Below are positions 11,486 to 24,083 of a stretch of 64,000 nt of DNA, one piece after another; within the stretch, counting starts at the first letter, position 1; each line of letters begins with the position of its first letter. The position numbers and the translations under genes are program-made. Source of the DNA: Lepidodermella squamata (lineage: Eukaryota; Gastrotricha); contig JBLDXI010000034.1 in assembly GCA_047495785.1 (NCBI GenBank), forward strand, positions 310,001 to 374,000. Direction: 5' to 3'. The notes beneath the pieces are model-generated. The model made no database searches. It was not told where the DNA came from and worked only from the letters and a program-made list of their open reading frames with translations.

Positions 11486-14400
11486 ATGAGTAGCAGCGTG
11501 AGGTTCCAATTTGCGGCTATTATAATCATCGCGCTTTATTTGCTGACAAATGCCAAGAGCCAGGTAACCGTGGGTCCAGCGCCTGGAGCTACTGGTAAGT
11601 TTTATGCAGAAAATATTGTTTTAATTGTTTTTTTTTAAAGAGCAAAATTTTAATTATATTCCTTTCGTATTTTTAACAGGCCCAAAGGGCGAGCCGGGTG
11701 TCAAGGGTGACAAAGGCGACAAGGGTGACAAGGGAACAACTGGCGACAAGGGAGCTCCGGGTGTTCAAGGTTCAAAAGGCGATCCGGGTAAGTTATTTGT
11801 AATCCATATAGACAACAAGTTTTGAAGCTTTAATTCGTAATAAAAATGTTTGTACATGAATGAAAAATTAATTAAAAATAATAAAAATAATAAAAATTAA
11901 TTAAAATAATTAAAATTGAATTGAATTATGATAACTAATTCATCCCAAATATAAAACCATTTCTGATTTTTTGGTGTTATTAAATAATTTTGTAAAAAAA
12001 AATTTGCTCAGTTAATCCGCCAAAAATAACAGGAAAATATAAATTAATCAAAAATAATTAAAAATAATTCCCCAAGAATTACAGGAAAATCCCAGCTTAA
12101 TAATAGGTTTTTTTTGGCACCCATTGTTATAATTTTTAGGCAGCGAACCCTCTAGAACCTTCTGGACCTAATTATTTTATTTTCGAATTGTGAGTTTCAT
12201 AATCTTCAGTATTTTTTAATTTTTTATTGAAGGCGTCGATGGAGGCAAAGGCGACAAAGGCAACAAGGGAGATTTGGGACCGCAAGGCTCACAAGGCATA
12301 CAAGGCACCCAAGGCATACAAGGTGTGCAGGGTCCTGTTGGTTCCAAGGGTCAAAAAGGCGAACTGGGTGATATTGGATCAATTGGATCCATCGGCTCGA
12401 AGGGCTCTACCGGAGACAAGGGTGCCCAAGGTGATATGGGATCTATCGGCTCTATCGGCTCCGTTGGCCCAATCGGGTCAAAAGGTGACACGGGCGGTAA
12501 AGGATCAACTGGCGACAAGGGTGATCTAGGTGTTCCAGGTTCAAAAGGCGAACTGGGACCGCAGGGTACGATATTTCGAATCCATTTGAGACGGGCCCTA
12601 ATTTTCTTTGATACAAAACTAGGTTCGGCTGGAGCCGACGGAGCCGCTGGCTCGCAAGGTCTCAAAGGCGAAAAAGGTCAGTTTTCGAAATTCTCAATTG
12701 TTCTTTTCATAGTTTTCTGTTTTATTTATTCTATGTACTATTAAACAGGCGAGGTGGGCCTGCAAGGCTCAGCCGGAACTGATGGGATTGAAGGTGAGAT
12801 CAACTCTGCTCTCTTTTTATTTCTTATTCTGTTGAATTAATCCAGGAGCTCAGGGTGATACGGGTGATAAGGGTGACAAGGGTGATCAGGGCGAAATTGG
12901 CTCCATCGGGTCGATCGGCTCGAAAGGCTCCACCGGTGACAAAGGCGACCAAGGTGATGTTGGATCCATCGGCTCTATTGGTTCAAAGGGCGCCTCGGGT
13001 GACAAGGGCGACCAGGGTGATATTGGATCCATTGGATCCATCGGCTCGAAAGGCTCCGCCGGTGATAAAGGTGATCAGGGCGATATTGGATCAATCGGCT
13101 CTATTGGATCGAAGGGCTCCACGGGTGACAAGGGTGATCAAGGTGACATCGGCTCCATAGGATCTATCGGCTCGAAGGGTTCCACGGGTGATAAAGGCGA
13201 CCAAGGTGATATTGGATCAATCGGCTCTATGGGTTCGCAGGGCGCCACGGGTGACAAGGGTGATCAAGGTGACATCGGCTCCATGGGATCTATTGGCTCG
13301 AAGGGTTCCACCGGTGACAAAGGCGACCAAGGTGATATCGGTTCAATCGGATCGATCGGCTCGAAAGGTTCCACGGGTGACAAGGGTGATCAAGGCGATA
13401 TTGGATCGATCGGATCGATCGGCTCAAAGGGTTCCACCGGTGACAAAGGCGACCGTGGCACGGACGGCTCGAAGGGTGATCAGGGCGTTATTGGATCATT
13501 CGGATCCATCGGCTCGAAAGGCTCCACCGGTGACAAAGGTGACAAAGGCAACAAGGGTGATTTGGGACCGCAAGGCTCCCAGGGCATCCAAGGCGTCCAA
13601 GGCATCCAAGGTGTACAGGGTTCAATTGGTTCCAAGGGTCAAAAGGGCGAACTAGGTGATATTGGATCTATTGGCTCGAAAGGTTCAGCTGGCACAAACG
13701 GGTCGAAGGGTGACGATGGAGACAAAGGCGACAAAGGCAGCAAGGGTGATCTGGGACCGCAAGGCTCACAAGGCACCCAGGGCATCCAAGGTGTGCAGGG
13801 TTTCATTGGTTCCAAAGGCCAGAAAGGCGAACTGGGTGATATTGGATCTATTGGCTCGAAAGGTTCCGCTGGCACAAACGGTTCCAAAGGTGACGACGGA
13901 GACAAAGGCGACAAGGGCAGCAAGGGTGATTTGGGACCGATGGGCTCTCAAGGCATCCAAGGTGTGCAAGGTGCAATTGGTTCCAAGGGTCAAAAAGGCG
14001 ACCTAGGTAACGTCGGATCGATCGGATCTATTGGCTCGAAGGGCTCAACTGGTGACAAGGGTAACCAAGGTGATATCGGATCAATTGGATCAATCGGCTC
14101 AAAGGGCGCCACAGGCGATAAAGGCGATCAAGGTGATATTGGATCGATCGGCTCTATTGGCTCGAAAGGCTCCACTGGTGACAAGGGTGATCAGGGCGAT
14201 ATTGGATCAATCGGTTCCATCGGCTCAAAAGGTTCCACTGGTGACAAGGGTGATCAGGGCGATATTGGATCTGTCGGATCCATCGGTTCCAAGGGCGACA
14301 CGGGTGACAAAGGCGACAGTGGCACGGACGGCGCAAAGGGTGACAATGGTGTCCAAGGTGACATTGGCTCCATCGGCTCGAAAGGCTCAACTGGTGACAA

Positions 14401-15981
14401 GGGTGACAATGGCAATAAGGGTGATTTGGGACCGCAGGGCTCACAGGGCATCCAAGGCGTCCAAGGCATCCAAGGTGTGCAGGGGGTGATTGGATCCAAG
14501 GGTCAAAAAGGCGACCAAGGTGATATTGGTTCCATCGGATCTATTGGCTCGAAAGGTGCCGTTGGCACAAACGGTTCTAAAGGTGACGATGGAGACAAAG
14601 GTGACAAAGGCAGCAAAGGTGACTTGGGACCGCAAGGCTCACAAGGCATCCAAGGTGTGCAGGGTGCACTGGGTTCCAAGGGCCAAAAAGGCGAACTGGG
14701 TGATATTGGATCCATCGGCTCGAAGGGTTCAGCTGGCACAAACGGGTCGAAGGGTGATGACGGAGACAAGGGTGACAAAGGCAGTAAGGGCGACATGGGC
14801 TCACAAGGCATCCAAGGCATCCAGGGCATCCAAGGTGTGCAGGGTTCCATTGGTTCCAAGGGTCAAAAAGGAGAACTAGGTGATATTGGATCTATTGGCT
14901 CGAAAGGTTCCGCTGGAACGAACGGGACGAAAGGTGACGATGGAGACAAAGGCGACAAAGGCAGCAAGGGTGATTTGGGACCGCAAGGTTCTCAAGGTAT
15001 CCAGGGCATCCAGGGCATCCAAGGTGTACAGGGTTCCATTGGTTCCAAGGGTCAAAAAGGCGACCAAGGTGATATTGGATCAATTGGATCCATTGGTTCG
15101 AAGGGCTCCACTGGTGACAAAGGTGATCACGGTGACATTGGATCCATCGGATCCATCGGCTCGAAGGGCTCCTCGGGTGACAAGGGTGACCATGGGGACA
15201 TTGGCTCTATTGGTTCGAAAGGCGCTACTGGCGACAAAGGTACCCAAGGTGATATCGGTTCAATGGGATCCATCGGCTCGAAGGGTTCTATGGGCGACAA
15301 AGGAGATCAGGGTGATATTGGTTCAATGGGATCGATCGGCTCAAAGGGTTCCACTGGCGACAAAGGTGATCAGGGTGATATCGGATCCATCGGATCCATG
15401 GGTTCCAAGGGCGCCACCGGTGACAAAGGTGACAGTGGCACGGACGGCGCGAAGGGTGACAAGGGTGCAGCAGGCCTAAATGGTCTACAGGGTGCAAAGG
15501 GTGAATCGGGCGGTCAGGGCATCCAAGGTTCAGTCGGTTCGAAAGGTGACAAGGGTGATGTTGGCTCGAAGGGTGCGGATGGTCTTCCGGGTTTAGTTGG
15601 TCTATCTGGTTTGGCTGGGATCCTGGGCCCTCAAGGCTCGAAAGGCGACAAAGGATATAAAGGTAACCCTTTCGCCTTAATAATCGCCCGAATCACTCGG
15701 TACTTTTAAATTTGTACAGGTGATAAAGGTGACAAAGGATTGACTGGTCAAAAGGGCGAAATTGGTATTTTTTATTTAAAAAAAATATATAAATGTATTA
15801 TTGAACATGATTTATGAATATAGGTTTCGGTGTACCTGGTTACGGTTACCCTGGAATTCCTGGTCACCCTGGCAAACCTGGTCGGCCGGGTAAACCTGGC
15901 CGTGTTGACATTCCCAGACTTAAAGATATTTGTTCTGAATTATTCGCCGAACTTCTTTCTGAAAATTTGGAATCTAAATAA
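11486..15981 (+). CDS. Proline-poor collagen-like secreted protein, 1222 aa
   Basis: Exons 11486-11594, 11680-11787, 12233-12565, 12623-12676, 12749-12793, 12846-15662, 15720-15764 and 15824-15981 total 3669 nt in frame. The signal peptide is a hydrophobic segment ([12 protein letters not shown]) near the N-terminus. Almost all the rest is uninterrupted Gly-X-Y, dominated by [15 protein letters not shown] and GVQ triplets with very little proline until the end. There it becomes ordinary [14 protein letters not shown], followed by a helical tail containing one Cys ([18 protein letters not shown]). Collagen exons are multiples of 9 nt and split Gly codons. Stability would have to come from Lys-Gly-Asp ion pairs rather than hydroxyproline; KGD pairing is an established stabiliser of bacterial collagens. 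Tail and exon rules make it a paralogue of the two collagens to the left. Confidence 0.88.
12846..15662 (+). repeat. Single 2817-bp exon of 63-bp and longer coding repeats
   Basis: Between 12880 and 13460 about nine 21-residue units ([13 protein letters not shown] followed by STGDKGDQ-type triplets) occur in tandem. They alternate with a longer unit of about 55 residues containing [26 protein letters not shown] and [16 protein letters not shown], which recurs at least five times up to about 15070. The 63-bp type then returns. Synonymous changes between units show the repeats are not brand new. Confidence 0.9.
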
Positions 15982-16443
15982 ATTTATATTTTCTTCACGT
16001 GAGTGATTAATTTGTTGGATGAAAATGGCCTGAGCCTCATTTTCAAAGTTCCTTTCAGGAAAAATAGCGACTTTCCCACCTTTATATTTCGGCGTATAGG
16101 GTCATTTTCGATGACAGCAGCGGCGATCTTATATAGGTTCCAATGATCGCCTTGTTATAAGCAAAATGCGAAAATTCGAAAAAATGCGTGAATAATTCTG
16201 TGGCTGTAATGGTGATAATCAAAATCAAAATCAAAATCGGAGAAAATTAATAAAGTGTTACGATTATGTGACATTTATAATCGTTGAAAATCATTACTAT
16301 TTTTCATCATAACGCAGTGATTAGGCCTCATAGATACTGAATTTTCTTTTTAAATTTTCTGGAATCAAAATGATCGGAAAATTTCAGGAGACTTTAATAG
16401 AGTGGCATATTTAGGCCCATTAAATTTGGTTCTGCTAAAATTG

Positions 16444-16790
16444 CAGCGTGTCCCATAGAAACGCAAGCGAAGAAAATACACTGAAAGGGTACAGAAACTC
16501 TTAAATGAGAAACGAAGCCACATCTCATGGCCAGAAAAATTTCAGAAAAATTCGACAAATTGCTAGAATAGTAATCAAAAGTGTGTCACGTGTTAATGGG
16601 ATTAAAAAAATACGAAGAAATGTGGTCAAATCGGAAAAATACCGAAAATTACCAAACCAGATACCATTTTATATTTATTCCAATAAATCGCTTATAAAAG
16701 ATGGAATAATCTCTCGGTAGGTTTGATTGAAAAAAATTAGTTCAATGTCTTTACAAAAATTAAAAATTGCCAAATCGCAGTATTAAACTA
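16444..16790 (-). mobile_element. MITE-like element, copy inverted relative to those at 56.8 and 62.6 kb
   Basis: It begins CAGCGTGTCCCATAG, and the following 100 bases match the reverse complement of 62860-62961, for example GCAAGCGAAGAAAATACAC against GCAAGCGAAGAAAGTACAC. Further in, a block with ACCGAAAATTACC and CTCTCGGTAGGTTTGATT matches the reverse complement of 62690-62790. The far end lacks a clear terminal repeat and looks decayed. Confidence 0.65.
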
Positions 16791-17236
16791 AAAGTTTATT
16801 CGAATTTCGTTCTCATTTTTAGGTAAATTTAAGAAATTATAATATTTTAAAATTTTTCAATATTTTTTCAATTTCAATTTATAGTGAAAAATTCCCGATG
16901 GGCAAAAGATCGAATATTAGAATTTTATTTTTCAAAAATAAAAGAGTGACACGGTTTTAGTATTATCGATTGATCCGATGGCTTCGAATTGCGTTCTAAA
17001 ATTATCCTAAAAAAATAAGCAAATTTGAAAAATTGTGATCACCGAGTCGTATTCCGTCAACTGATTCTCGACTATTTAGAAAACAAAAACTCAGCCATGA
17101 CTTCTCATGCCACAACAACTCAGCGTTTATTCAATTATGGAAATGTGAGCCGGACTGAGTATTTTCCAAACATTCAACACATAATGAATCTCTCGTGTTG
17201 GTTTTAGCAGCCTATTGGCAATCGCAGCTTAATAGG

Positions 17237-17287
17237 GACATTTCTTCTGAATTATTCGCTGAACTGATAATTTTGAATATAGAATAA
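17237..17287 (+). pseudogene. Relic of the third collagen's last-exon tail
   Basis: The frame reads DISSELFAELIILNIE and a stop, matching the tail [18 protein letters not shown] of the gene ending at 15981. Similarity continues into the 3' flank (GTGATTAATTCGAAGGAT against GTGATTAATTTGTTGGAT; TTATAGGGTAATTTTTGAT against GTATAGGGTCATTTTCGAT). Upstream Gly-X-Y coding sequence is absent, so only a terminal fragment of a duplicate remains. Confidence 0.65.
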
Positions 17288-17480
17288 TTATATTTTTATT
17301 GCTGCGTGATTAATTCGAAGGATAAAAACGGACCACGGCTCACTTTTAGAGATAACGGAAGCGCTTATCAGCGCAAATAACACGACACAAACACTTGTTT
17401 TGTTATCTCAGTAACCCTTCCGAGTTGGCTTATAGGGTAATTTTTGATAATTCGGTCAGATTCATTTTTTTTCATTTCAA

Positions 17481-18447
17481 ATGGGAAAATCATGGAAATG
17501 CGCCTCAAATGTTACCTGCGCACTTAATCTCGTATTATCATTAGCCGCTTTTGTGAGTTTAATTAATTAAAAAAAAATTCCGCCTTAATTTCTCATTTTA
17601 ATTTTACAGTTCGCTGGAATTTCGAATGTAATAATAGGAGTTTGCCTAGTAACGGGAGGATTTCCGCGATATCCTATTACTTTTGCTACAAACACTGAAT
17701 ATGGCCTTTTCATGACGGCTATTGGCTGTATTTCAATCGGAGTCGCCATAATCGAATTTTTCTCAATTTTTCAAAGATGGTAAATATTACTCATAATTAT
17801 TCCTGATTTTTCTGAATTTTTCCCTAATTTTTTCCAGCAAAGTTATCAACGAGGGGATTATTATTTTTTCAATAATAATTTTCATGGGCAATTTGGTCGT
17901 CATGATAATGGGCATTGTCTGGGTTGTTAGCACGAAGCAATTTTTCAATAGCAACATAAAATTCTTGGAAATGGGCCTCGAAAACTACAACAACACATAC
18001 GACCATTTTTACAAGGAAAATACCGATCAGTTGCAAAATCGATTCGCGTGCTGCGGCATTAATAGCGTGGACGATTGGGACAAATTAGGCTGGAAGGACC
18101 ATTTGCCGTCGAGTTGCTGCCAGGATTTAGTCGACCCTGGACTTTGTAACCGGAAATACGTCGATTCGCACCATATTGGCGCATGCTACCAGCCGTTTCA
18201 CGACATGTTCTTCAACGTATTCGCGGTTTTTATTTCTGATTACAGCCTCATTGTAGGCGGGCTGTTGGTTGTTATTTCGATTGCGGCGTTTATTGTAGGT
18301 TATTGTCAACGGCAGACGGTGACGCGGAGACGGCGCGGTTATCAAGTGATGGCTGGCGCAACGCATCGTTATAACGTCGCACAGCCCGATTTGACTGACT
18401 CGGAGAAGGAAGCTTTAATTAACACAAGCAATGCATATTCGCAATGA
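17481..18447 (+). CDS. Tetraspanin, 283 aa
   Basis: Exons 17481-17552, 17610-17779 and 17838-18447 (852 nt) join in frame. Four hydrophobic segments are visible: near residues 12-35, 55-80, 85-110 and, after the large loop, 215-240. The large extracellular loop carries the diagnostic CCG motif (FACCGINSVDDW), a second paired cysteine (PSSCC) and further cysteines (GLCNRK, GACYQPF), typical of a six-cysteine tetraspanin loop. A juxtamembrane RRRRG follows, then a short cytoplasmic tail. Tetraspanins organise plasma-membrane partner proteins; which partners apply here cannot be told. The start is the first ATG in a suitable context, giving the usual short cytoplasmic N-terminus. Confidence 0.93.
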
Positions 18448-20052
18448 TATTTACTACAACCTCTATATAATTTATATCAATTTATTTCAAGTTAGAAAAA
18501 CGCCATTTTTCATTTGATGTTGACCAAAATAAACACTAGATACATATATTATTTGGGTCTGAATCTTTACACGACTTGGTTCCATGGCTTAGCAGGGTGC
18601 GAGTGGTCCAGGCGAGAAAACTAATAAAAACCTCAGGGGGAACTTCATGGTAACTTCAAAGATCTCCTACTTCATCCACTGGTGCTTAGTTTCAAACATG
18701 CTTGACTTGTCCAATTAGCTTTCTACTCCTAGGTATAGGAAAGAATTTGAACTTTAAGCGTCTTGTTCATAAAGGTCTCAAAACTAGCCCTAATTTCGGC
18801 AACTTCCTCAAGTGCTTTGTTACCATGAACACCCCAGGTTCCGGCATCACGTCGCCAAGGGAAAGCTCTGAGGTGAACAAACAAAGGCGATTTCCACACT
18901 CAGCTTGCCGAGACGAATTTAACGATATCAAACTTGAGGTATTAGCGTGACTGGACGAGGTGATCCTAATTTCGGCCAGGAGTCTGGGGGACTACAAAAT
19001 TAGCCATAAATCAAGGTAGAATCGTCCGGACCTGCCGAAACCGGCATTTGACAGCCCAAGAACTCATCTATACTTCTGTATTTGCCGAATATTTTCTAAA
19101 AATTCACCATGCTGGTGTTGGGGCCCGAGCCCGACTTTGACCCGTACGCTTTCGGGCCGGCCCTTATGCGACCGGGTAACAGCACTTAACCACTCCGCGC
19201 TCGGGCCAGTCTGTAACGTGCCCGTATGCGAAGTTTACTGTAACTTTAACAAATTCGAAGGAATCACGCTTCACCGCACACGGGCCGGCCAGAGTGTTGG
19301 CCCGAGCACGGCGGAGAACAATAGGAACCAGCGCTATTGTTAGGGACTCGCGCGCGCCGTACCCGGGCCGGGACTTGATACAGTTATCGGGTCGGGCGTT
19401 GGTTGTAGGATGACCCAATCCCGGCGATCCAAGCCCGACGGCTCGAATCGAGATGTCCGAGCCCGGCGGCCCGAGTGCGGCGCTGAACAATAGCGCTGGT
19501 TCCTATTGTTCTCCGCCGTGCTCGGGCCAACACCCTGGCCGGCCCGTGTGCGGTGAAGCGTGATTCCTTCGAATTTTTTAAATTTACAGTAAACGTCGCA
19601 TATGGGCATGTTTTAAAGCGGCCCGAAATTTTAAAGTAGAAAAAACCCAAAAAGTGGCCGAAATTAGGGCGGGATGCTCTAGCTCTATGGTCTCATTTAG
19701 CATCGCCCGTTCAGCTGGAAAGAAAATCATGGAAAAGCACCCGGTTCACTGAAAACAGCAGCACGTGCGAGACATGGCTGGGAAAACGCGTCCGAACACA
19801 CCTAAGAATGGGCGGTTCTACGAAACGGGTGGTTTTTTGCGTTAATCCAGTGCAACCGAAATGTGTCTTGTTTTTGTTCAGCCCCTCACGCGTCTCCAAG
19901 CTTGGGGATTTCTGGCGCAACTGTCTCCACGCGCTTTGTTTATAACTGGGGACTGAAATAAATAATTTTCTCCAAGCAAACTCTGAACATTTTTCATTAT
20001 TTTCCCGTCAAAAAATCAGTAGTTTTTACAAATAATCCTGCTTGAGCAAACA
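18448..20052. other. Intergenic stretch with a GC-rich island
   Basis: No gene is supported. The GC-rich part (about 19110-19610) holds a long inverted repeat, listed separately. On the minus strand around 19200 there is a GTGGTTAAG element like a tRNA A box, but no convincing B box or cloverleaf. Confidence 0.6.
19218..19609. repeat. Long inverted repeat, 124-bp arms, 144-bp spacer
   Basis: Arms 19218-19341 and 19486-19609 are reverse complements with only a handful of mismatches (for example GGCCGGCCAGAGTGTTGG against GGCCGGCCAGGGTGTTGG). The arms and spacer are much richer in GC than the surrounding DNA. The transcript would fold into a long hairpin. It may be a foldback transposable element or a tRNA-derived repeat arranged head to head. 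Confidence 0.9.
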
Positions 20053-22803
20053 ATGCGATTAATTCTCCCGATTGCCATGTTGTTTTTCGCTGGTGGCAGT
20101 AATGTGGGCGGCGATTGGGCTCGCTGTTTCTCCCAATTCGATGATACGTTCACTAATTGCCGTGAATTGCCATATGGCTGCCAGCGACTACACGAATATC
20201 AAGTAAAACTAGTTGCTAGTTGAGAATTTTAATCAAATATTTTACAGCTTGGAAATAGCGTGCCAGATCAAACGACGTGTCTGAGAGCGGTAAACATTTT
20301 GGCCTGATGATCAGAGCGATTTTAAAGAGTTTTCCTCTGCAGACGGCTAGATTGTGCTACAGACTGCCTACTAATACGGCGACATGTAGACCTGGCAGCC
20401 CGGGTTGCGCGAAAGCAAATGAAATCATGGTTAGTCACTGCGATATTGCTTCAAATTTCACGGAACTGGATGTCCTGTTTCATTCCAGATTGGAAATTCC
20501 TACAACGTCTACTTCCCGTTCAGATCCAATCTGGCAAACTGCTCCACAGATTTCAACCTATTCCCGGTAAAATCCCGATTCTGGAATAAATTTGTGTTTT
20601 ACAATCTGTTCTAATTTGAAGAATCGAAAATTTGATTCGTGCGTTGACGCTACTCAGCAGTTTGTTACCTGCGTTCCAAGTAACAGTCCATGTCCAAATA
20701 ATGCGGTAAGATTTTTAGGGAGATATCGCTATTTTTATTTTGCTTTTAAATTAGGTAAAGTCGAGAACAGGATTCTTGAACTTGGACGCCTGTCTGCGAA
20801 GTATCAGCAGTGAGTTGATAAATTTCATGCATACCTTTTTGTATAAAACTTGATTCTATCTCCAGGTGATACCGCTGATTCAATCAATCCCCATATCCGG
20901 TGCTTCAATGCCTCTTCTGGTGCGTTCACTGGTTGCCGATTGAAATGCTCGGCTGGTGAAACGGCAGAATTTTCAACTGGAATCTACAGAAACAAAGCTA
21001 ACTGCTTATCTTGGGTAAACAAAGTCCCCGCCCAGACAAACGGGGTTGAAACTCGATGCCCTTTAAAATCTCCAGAAATGCGGTCCTAATTTTTCTGAAA
21101 TTCCGAAGACTGATCAGAAAAAATAATCCAATTACATGTTGATCGCTCTTCTAAAACTTGGAACCTAGGAATGATGATCGAACCTCAAATTCGACCTCAA
21201 ATTTGATATAAAACAGTCATGTACCTGCAGTTTTATTCCTGAGTACTTGATATTACAATTTCGAACCTTTTCAGAATGCTGTTCAGTGCGATACTCCAAA
21301 TGGCAAGAAGTGCTACAACATCTGCCCGAATGGTACAACTATGGTAAGCTTGAGCTTCCTTTTGTCACTTCTACTTCGAATGCAAAATTTTTAGGGGAAA
21401 ATATTTTCGAACTCTACAAAGTTTGCCGATAATCACGCAAATTGCCTGGCTGATTTGACGCCGGTTTCCCTACCCAAGTACTTCGTCACCCCCGAGCTAA
21501 ATTCATTCCGAGAGATGATAGCTGCCTGCAAGAATGGCAGCGCACGCCTGGCGACATTCTCCACGGCAGATGATTTAGCCGAGGGCTTGAAACTCTTGAA
21601 CCCAAATAGGGCGACATTCATTGGGCTGGTGAATGATTTCAGATGGGACGACGGCAGCCAAATGGATATTTATTCGCCGTTCTGGTCCCAGAGTACTCCA
21701 TTCTTTAATGGTGAATGTAAGTTGTTGTTTAACACCTTGAAATGTTTTCAAATGTAGTAAAGGGATATTGGTTTATATGTTGTACGAAACAAAGTGTTAT
21801 TGGAATTCTTGGAATTCTACTAGAGATTGTATAATTTATCTTCAAAGAAAGGAATTAGGAATTAGTAATAATTTAGAATGGAATAGTCAATTCCGGGATG
21901 ATAAATTTGTAAAAATGTCATTTATCCTAGGTGTTAAAATGACGAAAGTTGGAATTGCCGATGTAGATTGCTACGGGCAATACCAAGGTCTTTGTTCCAG
22001 CAACGTAAGAATCGAAAATTTGCCTACACTTCAGCTTAAATCATTAATAAATTTCAGACATCGACAAGCCTTGAACTAACTGCAACTAAAGGCAACAGAG
22101 AGGCTATGGCGCAGGCCTGCAAGGATCTCAACAAATCGTTGGCCATCATAAAGGACCAGGAAACATTCGACGCCGCTAAAGCACTGATGGACCCCATCAA
22201 CCCATATTTTGGAGCATTCATCGGCGCAACACTCCCCGACCGGGCCATTTTTGTCTGGATAACAGGCGAGCCGCTCAACTCCACATTTCTCGATTTCTAC
22301 CCGCCAAATCAATCCTCGAGATCTCATTGTAAGGCGAAATACAATTAAATGTTCATTTTGCTTCAAAACCACCTAAAACGTCATGGCGTTGCGCAATCGA
22401 GGCAAAGTGTGCGTTCGTATAGCCCGAATGCCAGCCTAAATTGAGGGTTACCTCTGAGCGGTGACATTTTTAAAATAATGATTTTTTCACATTCTTCGAA
22501 GCTTTGAAAAATTTACTGTTCACCTTGAATCGATTAGCTGTCAAAGTTATATTATAATATTTCAGGGGCTAAAACTCAAATTTGAATTACAAATTACGAA
22601 TACAAATTATGATGAACAACTGATTATCGATCATCGAATTTCGAAGCGAGCGCAACGCGGTGACGTTCTTAGGTAGTGATTCAGACACATTTGCTAACCT
22701 ATATCACATATTCTATCCAGGCGCTAAGCTATTTGCTGGCTATCTTTCAAGCGAATCCTGCAATGCCAAGGGCTTTGCCTTATGCGAGCGCGTTCCAGCC
22801 TAA
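20053..22803 (+). CDS. Secreted Cys-rich protein with two C-type-lectin-like domains, 487 aa
   Basis: Twelve exons: 20053-20202, 20248-20289, 20343-20429, 20489-20566, 20622-20705, 20755-20809, 20866-21014, 21275-21343, 21395-21716, 21931-22004, 22058-22328 and 22721-22803 (1464 nt, in frame). A signal peptide (MRLILPIAMLFFAGG) precedes a Cys-rich half marked by WARCFSQFDDTFTNCRELP, LCYRLPTNTATCRPG and IRCFNASSG. The first lectin-like domain (about residues 260-375) contains ARLATFSTADD, RWDDGSQ and DCYGQYQGLC. The second contains SLAIIKDQETFDAAKA, WITGEPLN and CNAKGFALCE. Canonical EPN and WND Ca2+-site triplets are not intact, so sugar binding is uncertain. It is the first of four paralogues with identical exon structure and is probably an extracellular recognition or structural protein. 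Confidence 0.85.
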
Positions 22804-24083
22804 TCATTGCGATTGCACATCTAAAGGCTAACGACAAGGCTAAATTAGAACGATTTCCGAGCTGTTTTGGAGCAAGACTAACTGTATTTCTATTCTTAAA
22901 TATCTTGTTATAATTCATTTGGAGTGCAGCATCCAAAAAAGTGTTATTTTAGGTTTCTGGGTTTGTCGCTGATTCGCGATTCAGTGATTTTGTAACGGTC
23001 TGAACCATTTACAGCGTTATTATCTGTTTTCGTGAATAAATCTCATGAATAAAGTTCAAAGCTAAGTAAAACTCTCTAATAGGACTCTATCAAAGATAAT
23101 TATTTGTTCACAAATACAGCCCGTGGTACCATTTCCAGGAATACGTTAATTCGTTAATTTACTACTGCTGGTAATTAAACATTGCATGCAAATGTTTGAA
23201 TGAAACGACTGATAAAACATTTTGCAGAAAGGAACTGCTTCGTGACGTGCATTCGAACCCGTGAGGTATCACGCTTCGAGTCAATTTTGACTAGAGTTTC
23301 AAGTTGCAGTTTGAAGTCTAGTTGCAGTTCAAGTCTTGCTATAGTTTTGTGCCATTTTTAAAAAGCTCTCTATCAAGCTCTCCTCGACGTGTCTATGCGA
23401 CTGCAGATAATTATAATTCCATCCCAGCTCTGAACCCAAGCTGATACTGACAGCTGCAGCTCTTCTGCTGGCTCGAACACCTTTCACCTAAGTTTGATTG
23501 AAGCCATGTCCATTTCCACGAAGCGTTAGATTTTTCAGGGCGAGCACACACATAGGTCTTAAGAAACAATGCTCAATAACTATATTGCCTTTACCGCGTC
23601 CCAGATAATATTTGCCACGGTTTATTTAGATTTGGAACCCCTTCGTGCGCTCTATAATCGTAAAGAGCAATGGCGTAAAGCCAATGGTAAATTTATGCGT
23701 GGTAGCACGGTTGTTGACACAATGCCGCGCCTCTCATTGAAATAACCACGTGACAAGAACGCATTTTTTTAACAGAAGCATTACGTGGACGAGTTTTTTT
23801 ACTGCTTGAGCGGTGAACAACACAAAAACGTAAGAAAAAATGCTTATTTTCTCTTGAAAATGTTTTCTTTTTATGAAGAATTACATGCCTTGAAGTATTG
23901 TAGTCTAACATTCTCTTAGCGCCGGTGTATGACTGGAATTTCAGCCTTTTCGAGTCGACTTTTTTACAAAATCAACTGTTTGTCCCTAAACTAATATTCA
24001 AAGACTCCTGCTCCACTTAATATCTCTAATTCTTGCTTATTCGATCTGTGGAACTTTCAGAAACTCTTCATATCAATTATTAG
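22804..24083. other. Intergenic stretch
   Basis: I see no supportable gene, RNA or repeat here. Open frames are short with no splice-linked partners. An isolated B-box-like GGTTCGAATG on the minus strand near 23250 has no matching A box. Confidence 0.5.

Larger units (their letters stand above)
15982..17480. other. Intergenic stretch with a MITE-like copy and a collagen-tail relic
   Basis: No intact gene is seen. The two recognisable pieces (16444-16790 and 17237-17460) are listed separately. The remainder is AT-rich and featureless to me. Confidence 0.6.

Noticed and set aside
12227-15479. Several long Arg/Thr/Val-rich open frames in other frames and Pro/Ser-rich ones on the opposite strand of the third collagen
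   Set aside because: They are shadows of the GGN-rich repeat; the Gly-X-Y frame explains all exons and splice sites.
11486-15981. Horizontal transfer of the Pro-poor collagen from a bacterium or giant virus
   Set aside because: Introns, split-Gly exons, signal peptide and tail are shared with the neighbouring collagens, so internal repeat expansion is simpler.
19137-19650. Overlapping open frames in the GC-rich island giving similar peptides on both strands
   Set aside because: The similarity is the direct result of the inverted repeat; there are no introns, homologues or poly(A) signals.
23230-23340. Possible tRNA on the minus strand (B-box-like GGTTCGAATG)
   Set aside because: No A box at the right distance and no stem pairing.
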